Origin: FEB-7 sp963698265
Lineage (GTDB): Bacteria > Pseudomonadota > Gammaproteobacteria > Burkholderiales > Usitatibacteraceae
Assembly (NCBI GenBank): GCA_963698265.1
Contig: CAVOQC010000003.1
Coordinates: 186,001-250,000 of the forward strand
Length of the DNA stretch: 64,000 bases
Direction of reading: 5' to 3'
Shown one piece after another: positions 29,881 to 38,954 of this stretch (the stretch's first letter is position 1; every line of letters begins with the position of its first letter). Both the position numbers and the translations under genes were made by a program. The notes under the pieces were generated by a model. It did not search any database and was not told the DNA's origin. It saw only the letters and a program-made list of their open reading frames with translations.

Positions 29881-30228
29881 CTAGAGGTCCGTGTACTTCC
29901 TCGCGTTGCCGCGCGCCTTGTCCGCCGGATACTTCCGCGCGTTGGCGATGAGCTTCGCGTCGGCCGCGGCGACCGGGTCGATGCCCAGCTTGTCGGCGAG
30001 CCGGACGAGGTAGAGGAGGACGTCGGCGATCTCCTCGCTCGCCGCGGCGAGCGTCTCGGGGGCGGGCGCGCGGCTCTGCTCCTCCGTGAGCCACTGGAAG
30101 TTCTCGACCAGCTCGCCCGCTTCGGCGGAGAGCGCCATCGCGAGGTTCTTGGGCGAATGGAACTGGTCCCAGTCGCGCTCGGCGGCGAAATCGCGCAGTC
30201 GATCGCGCAGGCGGTTCAGGTCGGACAT
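29881..30228 (-). CDS. MazG-like nucleotide pyrophosphohydrolase
   Basis: A 115-residue all-helical NTP pyrophosphatase of the RS21-C6/dCTPase-like branch. Metal-binding acidic residues are in place: EAGELVENFQW (Glu-x-x-Glu) and EEIADVLLYLVRLADKLGID (Glu-x-x-Asp). It would hydrolyse non-standard or excess dNTPs to monophosphate and pyrophosphate. Its stop is one base before the GTG of the methyltransferase gene, so the two are co-transcribed. Confidence 0.88.
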   Translation of the reverse strand: MSDLNRLRDRLRDFAAERDWDQFHSPKNLAMALSAEAGELVENFQWLTEEQSRAPAPETLAAASEEIADVLLYLVRLADKLGIDPVAAADAKLIANARKYPADKARGNARKYTDL

Positions 30229-30323
30229 GCTCGTGCTCCCGGAAAATCTGGTCGCGCGAGGCTCGAGACCTCGCTGCAGGAGCCCAATTGTGACCGATCG
30301 GGGCGGGACCGCGCCGCTTTTCC

Positions 30324-32505
30324 TTAGCGCCGCGACCGGCGCGGGGCTTTGCGCGGCTTCGCCCGCGGCCTGTGGCGGCCTTCCGGGTCTTCGACTTCGG
30401 CTTCGTCGCGGCCTTCCGGGTCTTCGCCTTCGGGTTCGTCGCGGACTTCCGGGCGCCCGGCTTCGACTTCGCGGCCGCCTTGCTTCGCGCCGCGAGCGCG
30501 AGCTTGCGCACGCGCCGGATGTCGGCGTCGGAAAACGGCCCGTTCACGCCGGAGATCGCCGCGAGCGTCATGCCGTGCTTGATGCCCGAGGCGGTAGATC
30601 TCGCGCACCTTCTCCCACTCGATCGAGCGCCCGACGGTGAAGTTCTCGAAGCGGCCCTCGAGGGCGAGCACGATGGTCTCGGCGAGGCAGGCGTAGACCA
30701 CGTTGGGCGGCAGGCCGATGTTCTTCATCTCCACCTTGCCCGGCAGGTGGATCTCCCCGGACTCGATCACCAGCACGTCGGGGCGCTTCGCGACCTCCTC
30801 GGCCGGGAGGTCGAGCGGGCGGGCCACGTCGGTGATCACGCAGCCGGGCTTCACCTTCATGATGTCGAGGATCTTCTTCCCCGCGCCGGAAGTGGCGGTG
30901 ACGATCATGTCCATCGCGCCGATGTTCCGGTCGGTGTTCGAGGACAGGAAGAGCTTCGCGTCCGGCGCCTCCTTGAGGATCGAGCCCTTGAGCGAAAGGA
31001 GCTTCGCCGTCTCCGGCGAGACCAGGTAGACCTCCTCGGCGACCATCGCGAGGAGCCGCGCGCACACCGAGCCGATGGCGCCGGTCGCGCCCACGACCAT
31101 CGCCTTGAAGCGCACCTTCTTGCCGCGCTCGACGGGAACGAGCCCCAGCCGGAGCATCGCGTCGTGGGCGGCCCAGAGCGCGCCCGAGGCGCTGTAGCTG
31201 TTGCCGGTGGTGATCGGCAGCGGCGCGCGTCTCGCCACCGTGAGGCCCGCATCCCCCACCACTTTCGTGAAGGCGCCCAGGCCCATGATCTGCGCGCCCA
31301 GGCCCCTGCGCCACGCGCGCCGCGTCGAGGAGCCGGCGGTAGGTGAACTCGGGGCTGTGGTTCATGATCTCCTTTGGCGTGCCGCCCACGGAAATGAGCC
31401 AGCCCTCGGTTTCCACGCCCGTGGGCGACTTGATCCCGGTCACCTTCGAGTACACGAAGGGCGGCGCGTAGGCCATGGCCTTTTCCAGCGCGTCCATGAA
31501 CACCGGCGGCGAGACGTGGGAGAGCATCTCGATGGGCTTGATGTTCTTGAAGTACTCCTGCGACAGCGGGTGGATCACGAACGCGAAGCGGTTCACCCTG
31601 CGGAAGCCGTTGGGGTAGAGGATGCGCGGCTCGGGGCTCAGGCCCTGGATGATCTCCAGGTAGTCGTCCTCGAGGAGGTCTTCCGGCTCCTTGTTCCGTG
31701 CGGCGAGGATCATCGCGTCCAGGAGGCTCGGCGCGAGCACCTGGCCGAAGAGCTCCGGCGCGCCGTCGATCACCAGGTTCACGCCCTTGCGCTTGAGGTG
31801 CGCGAGGCGCTTGTCGTTGACGGTGGAGGTGACGATGGTCTTGCCGGCGAGTTCCTCGGAGCCGAACTCGTCCAGTTCGTGCACGGGGGCGACGATCACG
31901 GTCGCCTCCTGCATCGCGCGGCGCAGGATGAAGTGGCGCCACTCCTTGGCCAGCAGGTTGTCGGTGAGGACTTCCGGCACGCGCTCGGTCACGAAGTGCG
32001 CGCCGCTCGCGTAGCGCTCCAGGGCGTCGATCGAGGTGAGCATCTTGGGGATCCCGAGCTGGAAGAGCGCGTCGGCGAATTCCAGGTTCGGCGTGTACTC
32101 CGCAAAGGCCTGCGCGAGCTTGTAGTTGGTCGCCCCGGAGAAGAAGAGCACCTTCGCGTTGGTGAAGTAGGCGCCCAGCTTCGACTGGACATGGCGCAGC
32201 GCCCACTCCTGGAGGATGTCGCCCAGGCGCCCGCCGGTGGTGACGGGGACGCGGGTCGCGATGCCGGCCAGGCGCGCGCTGTCCTTCTCCACGTACTGGC
32301 GGCCGCCGACGGTGTAGGAGTCCTTCACCACCCCCAGGCCGATCGCCGCCGCCTGCCCGTCCCAGTGGGCGAGGAGCTTCGCCGCGCGCGGCGTGCTGCC
32401 GTTGGTGCCGATGCGGCGGACCTGCATCTGCCTGCCGAGAAACCGCGCCGTGAACTCGAAATCCTGCGCTGCGGATCCGAGGCTGATGCCGACCACCGTC
32501 TTCAT
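30324..32505 (-). CDS. Fatty acyl-ACP/CoA reductase-like protein with N-terminal domain and Lys/Ala tail, three frameshifts
   Basis: With three one-base corrections (C run 31303-31306, CCC 30585-30587, CCC 30362-30364) this is a protein of about 726 residues. Residues 1 to about 370 are a domain I cannot name (MKTVVGISLGSAAQDFEF...). The next 300 resemble cyanobacterial long-chain acyl-ACP reductase: ITTGNSYSASGALWAAHDAM, Rossmann loop VVGATGAIGSVCARLL, and the segment VVYACLAETIVLALEGRFENF, whose Cys (about 606) aligns with the thioester Cys of that enzyme. The end is a histone-H1-like Lys/Ala tail with repeats like KTRKAATKPKSKTRKAAT. It probably reduces an acyl thioester to an aldehyde in the cytoplasm. 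A divergent iron alcohol dehydrogenase lies 154 bases away. Confidence 0.7.
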
Positions 32506-32659
32506 GGAAATCGCTTCCCTGCCTTGCCGAAAGGACCAACTTGCCAGAATCCGGCGAGCGCGCCTTGACTTATGTCGCATTTCCTTGACGAATCCGTGCC
32601 TTGGACACGCGGGAATGGTGCACGCTGGCGGCATCGAGTCTGCAAGCGCGGAGCGGGAC

Positions 32660-33910
32660 ATGATCGAGATGCCGGGCGTGGTGGGAGACGTGGTGCGCTC
32701 CGTGGGGCTTTCCACGGCGATGAAGGCCGCGGGCGTGGTGACGGGGCTGCTGCCCATCCCGCAGCCGATGCTGCTGGTGGGCCCGGGCTCGAGCGCGCGG
32801 CTGGGGCAGGCCCTCGCCGGCTTCGGCCACCGGAAGATCCTCATCGTGACCGACAAGGTGGTCGCGAAGCTGGGGCTCCTGAAGGGCTTCACCCGGGCGC
32901 TGCGCAAGGGCGGCGCCGATTTCGTGGTGTTCGACGCGGTGACGGCCGATGCGCCCATCCCGGTGATCGAGCGCGGCATCGCCTTCTACAACCGGCGCGC
33001 GTGCGACGCGATCGTGGCCTTCGGCGGCGGCTCGCCCATGGACGCGGCCAAGGCGATCGCCTATTCCGTGGCCAACCGGAAGCACCCGAAGAAGCTCGTG
33101 GGCTACTTCAAGGGCCTCTCCGCCCCGGTGCCCGTCTACGCCGTGCCCACGACCGCGGGCACCGGGTCGGAGGTGACGGTGGCCGCGGTGATTTCGGACC
33201 CGGAGGCGGCAACGAAGCTCGTGATCGCCGACACGCGCCTCGTGCCCTCCATGGCCGCGCTCGACCCGACGCTGATGACGGGGCTGCCGAAGGACGTGAC
33301 GGCGGCCACGGGCATGGACGCGCTCACCCACGCCGTGGAAGCCTTCATCGGGCAGTGGGCCACCGCGTATACGGACCGCATGGCGCTCGCGGCCGTGGGG
33401 CTCATCTACGAGAACCTGCCGGTGGCCTGTCGAACCCCGCGCAATCTCGAGGCGCGGGAGCGCATGGCGCTCGCGGCGACCTACGCGGGCATCGCGTTCA
33501 CGCGGGCCAACGTGGGCTACGTGCACGCGATCTCCCACCAGCTGGGCGGCAGGTACCACACGCCGCACGGGCTCGCCAACGCGATCATGCTGCCGCGCGT
33601 GCTCAAGGTCCTGGCTCCCGCGGTGACCAAGCGCCTCGCGCTGCTGGCGGTGGCGGCGAGGGTCGGCAAGCCCGGCGAGCGCGCCGCCGCGCTCGCGAAG
33701 AAGTTCCTCGCCTCCATCGAGAAGATGAACCGGGCGGTGGGAATCCCCGCGCATCTCGCGGCGCTGCGCGAGGAGGACATTCCCGCGCTCGCCAAGGCCG
33801 CGTGCTGGGAGGCCGACACGAGCTATCCGGTGCCGAAGTACCTGTCGCAGAAGTCCTGCGAGGCGATCCTGCGCGGGGCGCTCGTCGCCCCGAAGCGCAA
33901 GCGCCGCTAG
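32660..33910 (+). CDS. Iron-containing alcohol dehydrogenase
   Basis: A 416-residue group III dehydrogenase. Cofactor motif VAFGGGSPMDAAKAIA, AVPTTAGTGSEVT, and metal ligands Asp in DPTLM/DALTH and His in THAVEAF, VHAISHQLGG and HTPHGLAN are intact. ATG 32660 is chosen because GGAG lies ahead of it; ATG 32615 in frame is an alternative. It is divergent from the acyl-reductase-like gene, so an aldehyde to alcohol role is likely but not shown. The N-terminal segment (MPGVVGDVVRSVGLSTAMKAAG) is longer than in many members. The C-terminus is basic (PKRKRR). Confidence 0.88.
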   Translation: MIEMPGVVGDVVRSVGLSTAMKAAGVVTGLLPIPQPMLLVGPGSSARLGQALAGFGHRKILIVTDKVVAKLGLLKGFTRALRKGGADFVVFDAVTADAPIPVIERGIAFYNRRACDAIVAFGGGSPMDAAKAIAYSVANRKHPKKLVGYFKGLSAPVPVYAVPTTAGTGSEVTVAAVISDPEAATKLVIADTRLVPSMAALDPTLMTGLPKDVTAATGMDALTHAVEAFIGQWATAYTDRMALAAVGLIYENLPVACRTPRNLEARERMALAATYAGIAFTRANVGYVHAISHQLGGRYHTPHGLANAIMLPRVLKVLAPAVTKRLALLAVAARVGKPGERAAALAKKFLASIEKMNRAVGIPAHLAALREEDIPALAKAACWEADTSYPVPKYLSQKSCEAILRGALVAPKRKRR

Positions 33911-33930
33911 GGACCTGCGAGGAGGCGGCC

Positions 33931-34682
33931 ATGCGCGTTGCCTGGCTCTCGTCGCTGCTCGCCGCGCTGTGCCTGGGCGGGCATCCGGTGGCGCGCGCGG
34001 GACCGGGCGAGGCCGGGCCGGCGCGCACGATCCCTACGCCGCGCCGCGACGCGACATGGTGGACCGGCAGCTTCGCGCCCCGGGCCGCGGCATCCGAAGC
34101 GATCGGGTCCTCGCGGCCATGGGTCGCGTGCCGCGCCACGAGTTCGTGCCGGAGCCCCTGCGCGGTGTTGCCTATTCCGACCGCCCGCTGCCCATCGGCC
34201 ACGGCCAGACCATCTCGCAGCCTTTCATCGTGGCCTTCATGACCGAGGTCCTCGACCCCGCGCCCGCGGACCGGGTGCTCGAGGTCGGCACCGGTTCCGG
34301 CTACCAGGCGGCAGTGCTCTCCGGGCTCGTGCGCGAGGTCTACTCCATCGAGATCGTCCGGCCCCTGGGCGAGCGGGCGCGCGCGGACCTTGCGCGGCTG
34401 GGCTACGGCAACGTCCACGTGCGCATCGGCGACGGCTACGCGGGCTGGCCCGAGCACGCGCCCTTCGACGCGATCATCGTCACCTGCTCGCCCGAGCACG
34501 TGCCCGCGCCGCTCATCGCACAACTGCGAGACGGCGGCCGCATGGTGATCCCGGTGGGAGAGGCGGGCGGCGTGCAGGAGCTCTACCTGCTCGAGAAGCG
34601 CGGCACGCAGGTGGTGCGGCGCGCGGTGCTGCCGGTGCGCTTCGTGCCGATGACCGGGCGCGCGCAGGAAGGCGGCCGCTAG
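33931..34682 (+). CDS. Protein-L-isoaspartate O-methyltransferase with export signal, one frameshift
   Basis: Repairs isoaspartyl residues using SAM. The C-terminal part is a normal PCMT: VPRHEFVPEPLRG, GHGQTISQPFIVAFMTEVL, motif I VLEVGTGSGYQAAVLS and VIPVGEAGG. From ATG 33931 (ribosome site GAGGAGG) a different frame gives a clean signal peptide, MRVAWLSSLLAALCLGGHP..., which loses frame in the G-rich stretch 33990-34025. The open frame from GTG 33969 lacks any signal and is Gly/Arg-rich, so the frameshifted, exported version is more believable. Periplasmic PCMTs are known in proteobacteria. The gene follows the dehydrogenase by 20 bases. Confidence 0.78.
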
Positions 34683-34745
34683 ACCCGCCAAGGCTTCGCG
34701 GAGAATCTCCGTTCGTGCCCGCGTTTGCGCGCGCGTGCCTTATTC

Positions 34746-34761
34746 TGTACCATTCAGTCCA
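34746..34761. promoter_or_regulatory. Palindrome upstream of TetR gene, probable operator
   Basis: TGTACCATTCAGTCCA is a 16-base palindrome of the form TGnAC-N6-GTnCA, ending five bases before the ATG of the TetR gene and next to a TATTCT sequence at 34741 that could be a -10 box. The position fits autorepression of the TetR-peroxiredoxin pair. Confidence 0.5.
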
Positions 34762-34766
34762 TAACC

Positions 34767-35348
34767 ATGGCACGTCCCCGCGAATTCGATCTCGGCCAGG
34801 TCCTCGACAGCGCCACCCGGGTCTTCTGGGCGCGGGGCTACGAGCACACGTCCGTCGACGAGCTCTGCGACGCGACGGGCCTCGGCCGCTCGAGCCTCTA
34901 TGGCGCCTTCCGCCACAAGCGCGGCCTCTACGTGCAGGCGCTCGCGCGCTACGAGGAAGGCTCGGTGGCGCGCATCCGGGCAGCGCTCGAAGGCAGGCCC
35001 GTGCGCGAGGGCCTGGCGCGCTTCCTCGAGGGGCTCGTCGACTCGATCGTCGCGGGCCCGGGCCGGCGCGGGTGCTTCATCGGCAACTGCGCCGCGGAGC
35101 TCGCGCGCCTGGACCGCGTGGCCGCCTCGCGCGTGCGCCGCAGCCTCGCCCGCATCGAGGCCGAGTTCGCCGCCGCGCTGGAAGCGGCGCAGGGCCGTGG
35201 AGAGATCGCAAAGCACGCCGATGTCCTCGCCACGGCCCGCTTCATCACCGCAGGCATCCAGGGGCTTCGTCTCGTAGGCAAGGCGAACCCCGACCGCAAG
35301 GCGCTCGAGGACGTGGCGGCCGTGATGCTGCGCTGCCTCGACACCTGA
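34767..35348 (+). CDS. TetR family transcriptional regulator
   Basis: A 193-residue repressor. Residues about 5-50 form the TetR DNA-binding domain (ATRVFWARGYEHTSVDELCDATGLGRSSLYGAFRHK, quoted in its pattern: GYEHTSVDEL then GRSSLYGAF). The C-terminal ligand domain has the GPGRRGCFIGNCAAEL stretch seen in YdeS/AcrR_11-like members, with cysteines that may sense reactive compounds. It precedes the AhpC-like gene by 22 bases and a palindrome lies just ahead, so it probably controls itself and that gene. Confidence 0.9.
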   Translation: MARPREFDLGQVLDSATRVFWARGYEHTSVDELCDATGLGRSSLYGAFRHKRGLYVQALARYEEGSVARIRAALEGRPVREGLARFLEGLVDSIVAGPGRRGCFIGNCAAELARLDRVAASRVRRSLARIEAEFAAALEAAQGRGEIAKHADVLATARFITAGIQGLRLVGKANPDRKALEDVAAVMLRCLDT

Positions 35349-35370
35349 CAACCACCGAAAGGAACCTCCC

Positions 35371-35904
35371 ATGCCCATGGCCTTCAAGCCCCGCCAGCCC
35401 GTCCCCGCCCTCGAACTCGATACCCTCGCAGGCGCGCGCTGGTCGCTCGCCGCGCAGAAGCCCGCGCAGTTCACCATGATCGTCTTCTACCGCGGCTACC
35501 ACTGCCCGGTGTGCCGCAAGTACCTGACGGAACTGAACGGCATGGCGGCGGAATTCGAGAAACGCGGCGTAGCGGTCCTCGTCGCGAGCAGCGACACCGA
35601 AGAGCGCGCGCGCAAGACGCACGACGAATGGGGACTCGCCAACCTCACCATCGGCTACGGCCTCGCGATCGACAAGGCGCGCGAATGGGATCTCTGCGTG
35701 TCCGCGGGCCGCGGCAAGACCTCCACCGGAGTCGAGGAGCCGGCGCTCTTCTCCGAGCCGGGGCTTTTCCTCGTGCGCCCGGACGGCACGCTCTACTGGG
35801 CGAACCTCTCGACGATGCCCTTCGCACGGCCGCACTTCGCCGAGATCACCGCCGCCATCGATTTCGCCGTCGCCAAGTCCTACCCCGCCAGGGGCGAGGC
35901 CTAG
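35371..35904 (+). CDS. AhpC/TSA-type thioredoxin-fold protein
   Basis: A 177-residue redoxin. The active site FYRGYHCPVCRKYLTEL holds a CxxC motif rather than the single peroxidatic Cys with PxxxT of classic peroxiredoxins, so it may be a peroxidase or thiol reductase. LVASSDTEERARKTHDEWGL and a Trp-Asp helix follow as in AhpC/TSA members often paired with TetR genes. No signal peptide. It is most likely induced with the upstream TetR gene. Substrate not known. Confidence 0.82.
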   Translation: MPMAFKPRQPVPALELDTLAGARWSLAAQKPAQFTMIVFYRGYHCPVCRKYLTELNGMAAEFEKRGVAVLVASSDTEERARKTHDEWGLANLTIGYGLAIDKAREWDLCVSAGRGKTSTGVEEPALFSEPGLFLVRPDGTLYWANLSTMPFARPHFAEITAAIDFAVAKSYPARGEA

Positions 35905-35929
35905 CCCTTCGCCCTCCCGCCCGCGCGGC

Positions 35930-37300
35930 TCACATCTCGCGGATGCGGTCGAAGAGCATCCGCCCCACGCCGTCGGGAAAGCGCTCGGCCTCGGAGAGCA
36001 CCTCGTCCAGCGCGGCGACGACGCTCGCGCACTCCGCCGCGCCGATCGTGAGCGGCGGGTGCAGCCGCAGCAGGTTGTTGCGGGTCGGCGTCGAGGCGAG
36101 GATGCGGTGGCGGAGGTTCAGCCACATCATCAGCAGCCGGCCGAGCATGCCGTGCTCCTCCAGCCAGCGTGCGGCGGGGCTTCGGATCCAGCCGCCCGCG
36201 GCCCGCAACTCGATGCCGATGAGCAGCCCGCGGCCGCGCACCTCGGCGATCATCGGGTGGCGCGCGCGCAGGGCCTCGATCGCGCGCATCCACTCGCCGC
36301 CGACCGCCTCCGCATTGGCGACGAGGGACTTCTCCGCGATCACGCCGAGCGTGGCGAGCCCCGCGGCCATGGCGTAGTCGTTCTCGCCGAAGGTGGAGGC
36401 GTGGATGAAGCAGTGGCGGTCACGGAACAGCGGCTCCCAGACCTCCTCGCGCACGATCATCGCCCCCACGGGGACCACGCCGCCGGAGAGCGCCTTCGCG
36501 AGGAGCACCGCATCGGGCACCACGCCCGCTCGAGTGCAGGCGAGGAACGTCCCGGTGCGCCCGAGGCCGGTGAGGATCTCGTCCGCGACCAGCAACGCGC
36601 CGTGCCGCCGGCACAGCTCCTGCGCGCGCCGCAGGTAGGCCTCGGGAAGCACGCGCGCGCTCGCCCCCTGGACCGGCTCCAGCACCACGGCCGCCACGTC
36701 GCCCGCCGCGAGCGCGCGCTCCAGCGCATCGGCGTCGCCCCAGGGAACGCCTTCGCAACCGGGCAGCAGCGGCCCGAAGCCCTTGCCGGAAAGCGCCAGC
36801 CGCGACGACGGATCGGTGATCGAGAGCGCCCCCAGCGTGAGCCCGTGGAAATCGCCGTCGAGGCACAGGAAGCGGGTGTGCCCGGTGGCGCGGCGCGCGA
36901 GCTTCATCGCCGCCTCGACCGTTTCGCTCCCGGTGTTGGTGAAGAGCACGCGCGAGAGCCCCGGCGGCATCTGCGCCACGAGCGCCTCCGCGAGCAGGCC
37001 CGCGAGGAGCGGCGGGCTGCCGGAGATCCAGTTGGCCGGGCCCGCGTCGAGCAGCTCGCGCACGGCGGCGCGCACTTCCGGGGCATTGCGTCCCACCGCG
37101 AAGACCGCATTGCCCGCCTCGCAATCGAGCGTACGCCCGCCGTCTTTGTCGATCAGCCAGCAGCCTTCCGCGCCGACGAAATCGCGGTCCAGGCCCATCC
37201 GGCGCGCCGAATGGACGCGGTTGGCGTTGAGATGCCGCGCGTGGAGATCGAAGCGATCGCCCGCGCGCGTCGCGATGAGCGTCTTCAGGTCCTGCACCAT
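35930..37300 (-). CDS. Class III PLP-dependent aminotransferase
   Basis: A 456-residue fold-type I enzyme. Seen: FTNTGSETVEAAMKLAR (phosphate site), FHGLTLGALS, the Asp of LLVADEILTGLGRTG that contacts the pyridine nitrogen, and the PLP lysine in LLAKALSGGVVPVGA (about residue 268). ATG 37300 has GGAGGAA ahead of it. The ornithine/putrescine/4-aminobutyrate-type family moves an omega-amino group to an alpha-keto acid; the specific substrate is not readable. It may also act in assembly of a secondary product, since it lies next to the cupin and radical SAM genes, but these are divergent. Confidence 0.88.
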   Translation of the reverse strand: MVQDLKTLIATRAGDRFDLHARHLNANRVHSARRMGLDRDFVGAEGCWLIDKDGGRTLDCEAGNAVFAVGRNAPEVRAAVRELLDAGPANWISGSPPLLAGLLAEALVAQMPPGLSRVLFTNTGSETVEAAMKLARRATGHTRFLCLDGDFHGLTLGALSITDPSSRLALSGKGFGPLLPGCEGVPWGDADALERALAAGDVAAVVLEPVQGASARVLPEAYLRRAQELCRRHGALLVADEILTGLGRTGTFLACTRAGVVPDAVLLAKALSGGVVPVGAMIVREEVWEPLFRDRHCFIHASTFGENDYAMAAGLATLGVIAEKSLVANAEAVGGEWMRAIEALRARHPMIAEVRGRGLLIGIELRAAGGWIRSPAARWLEEHGMLGRLLMMWLNLRHRILASTPTRNNLLRLHPPLTIGAAECASVVAALDEVLSEAERFPDGVGRMLFDRIREM

Positions 37301-37391
37301 GACGGGTTCCTCCGGGAGGCACGCTACAATGCGACATGCGATACGCGCCGAGTGCATGGCAACGGCAAGCTGGCGAGGAGCGCGACCATCA

Positions 37392-37793
37392 ATGACTGCG
37401 GAGAAGCATAACCGGACTGGCGCCGACGCGGCTCGCGAAGCACGGCCACGCCCGGGGCACAAACCCCGGCTCTCGCTCGAACGCACCGCGCTCGAGCCCG
37501 GCGCCGCCGTCGCCCCGTCGGTGCCGCTGGACGACGAGCGCGCGATCTACTTCCTCGAAGGCGAAGGGGAAGCCGACATCGACGGCCGGCCATCCCGCGT
37601 GGAAGCGGGCGACACGCTGCGCCTGCAGCCCGGGGCCCGCTTCGGCGTGCGCAATACCGGGCGCGCCGCGCTCGTCTTCGTCACCGCAGCGCCGCCGCCG
37701 CTCGCCGCTCCTGCCGCGGAGGGCCCCCTCGCATTGCTCGCCGGGCGCATCTCCTGGGTGCTGCGGCGCGTCGCGCGCCGCCTGGACCGCTGA
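37392..37793 (+). CDS. Cupin-like small protein
   Basis: A 133-residue protein with a single cupin barrel (ERAIYFLEGEGEADIDGRP and VEAGDTLRLQPGARFGVRNTG). The metal-binding histidines usual in cupins are missing, so it may bind ligand without metal. A basic amphipathic tail (GRISWVLRRVARRLDR) could bind membrane or protein. A TACAAT at 37325 may be a -10 box. It begins the plus-strand set that runs into the radical SAM gene 12 bases later. Confidence 0.65.
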   Translation: MTAEKHNRTGADAAREARPRPGHKPRLSLERTALEPGAAVAPSVPLDDERAIYFLEGEGEADIDGRPSRVEAGDTLRLQPGARFGVRNTGRAALVFVTAAPPPLAAPAAEGPLALLAGRISWVLRRVARRLDR

Positions 37794-37805
37794 GCCGCCC
37801 CGGAC

Positions 37806-38954
37806 ATGCTCTCGCGAACCCGCGCCCGCATCGCCCACCTGGTCACGAAATGGCTGTATCGCCGTTGCGTGGTCCGGGACCGGCCGCGCAGCGACCTCTA
37901 CTACGCGCTGCGCTACGGCACGTGGGCGAAGCTCGTGAACTACCTGCGCATGCGCCGCGATTATCACGCGATGCGCACGACCGTGCGCAGCCAGCCCTAC
38001 ATCGTGCGTGCCGAGCCGATCAGCACCTGCAACCTGCGCTGCCCCCTGTGCCCCTCGGGCACCGGCGAGATCGACCGCCCGACCATGGCGATGTCGGCGG
38101 ACACGCTGGACGCGATCTTCGCCAAGTGCGGCCGGCACGCCCTCTACGCGAACCTCTGGATCTGGGGCGAGCCGATGCTCAATCGCCACCTCGCCGACCT
38201 CGCGGCCGTGTGCAGGCGCCACCACGTCGGCAGCGAGGTGTCCACGCACCTGTCGCTGCCGCTGAGCGAGGAGAGGATCGATGCGCTGATCCGCTCCGGC
38301 CTCGACTGGCTCATCGTCTCCAACGACGCCGCCACGGCGTCCACGTACGAGAAGTACCGGATCGGCGGGAGCTTCGAGCGGGTCATCGCGAACTTTCGCG
38401 CCATCGTCGCCCGCAAGCGCGCCCTGGGCAGCCTCACGCCGTTCATCGAATGGCAGGTCGTGCCGCTGCGGCACAACGAGCACGAGATCGAGGCCGTCGT
38501 GCGGCTCGCCCGCGAGATCGGCGTGGACGGCGTTCGGGTCAAGCCCGCCCGCCTCGACAAGACGGTCCGCCCGGGCCCCGAAGGGCTCGTGACGGCGGAG
38601 AAGGTGCAGCAGTGGGCCCCTTCCAATCCCGCGTACGTCCACGCCATCACGCCGGAGCGCAAGTCCTACCTGGATTTCCACTGCCGGTTCCTCTGGGGGA
38701 TGGTCTCCGTGTACGCAGACGGGACGATGGCGCCGTGCTGCGAGACGATGAGCACCCGCGACGATCTCGGCAACCTGTTCGCGCAGGATTTCGACGCGAT
38801 CTGGAACGGCCCCTCCTATGTGCGGGCGCGGCGCATCGCGCTGGGCCTCGCCTCGGGTCCGGAGGAGGAGTCCTCGGCCTGCCACGAGTGCCTCGTCTTC
38901 CACAAGCCGCTCGCGCCGGCGAAGCGCGAGGCCACCCTGGGGCGCCACGCTTGA
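37806..38954 (+). CDS. Radical SAM protein with SPASM-type C-terminal cysteines
   Basis: A 382-residue enzyme. The [4Fe-4S] SAM motif is CNLRCPLC (after AEPIST). The C-terminal region carries CRFLWGMVSVYADGTMAPCCETM and CHECL, the cysteine pattern of SPASM/Twitch domains that hold extra Fe-S clusters. Enzymes of this type modify peptides or sugars, or act on small molecules; substrate here is unknown. A basic N-terminal segment precedes. Its stop codon overlaps the TTG start of the epimerase gene, so both are translated together. Confidence 0.85.
   Translation: MLSRTRARIAHLVTKWLYRRCVVRDRPRSDLYYALRYGTWAKLVNYLRMRRDYHAMRTTVRSQPYIVRAEPISTCNLRCPLCPSGTGEIDRPTMAMSADTLDAIFAKCGRHALYANLWIWGEPMLNRHLADLAAVCRRHHVGSEVSTHLSLPLSEERIDALIRSGLDWLIVSNDAATASTYEKYRIGGSFERVIANFRAIVARKRALGSLTPFIEWQVVPLRHNEHEIEAVVRLAREIGVDGVRVKPARLDKTVRPGPEGLVTAEKVQQWAPSNPAYVHAITPERKSYLDFHCRFLWGMVSVYADGTMAPCCETMSTRDDLGNLFAQDFDAIWNGPSYVRARRIALGLASGPEEESSACHECLVFHKPLAPAKREATLGRHA

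Noticed and set aside
26826..29951. 1041-residue open frame on the plus strand
   Set aside because: Antisense to the MsbA-like exporter and the methyltransferase; no recognisable motif and biased composition.
29783..30571. Lys/Ala-rich open frame running through the MazG-like gene
   Set aside because: It is the tail of the acyl-reductase-like protein read past a probable one-base insertion; the MazG-like frame on the same strand is the real gene there.
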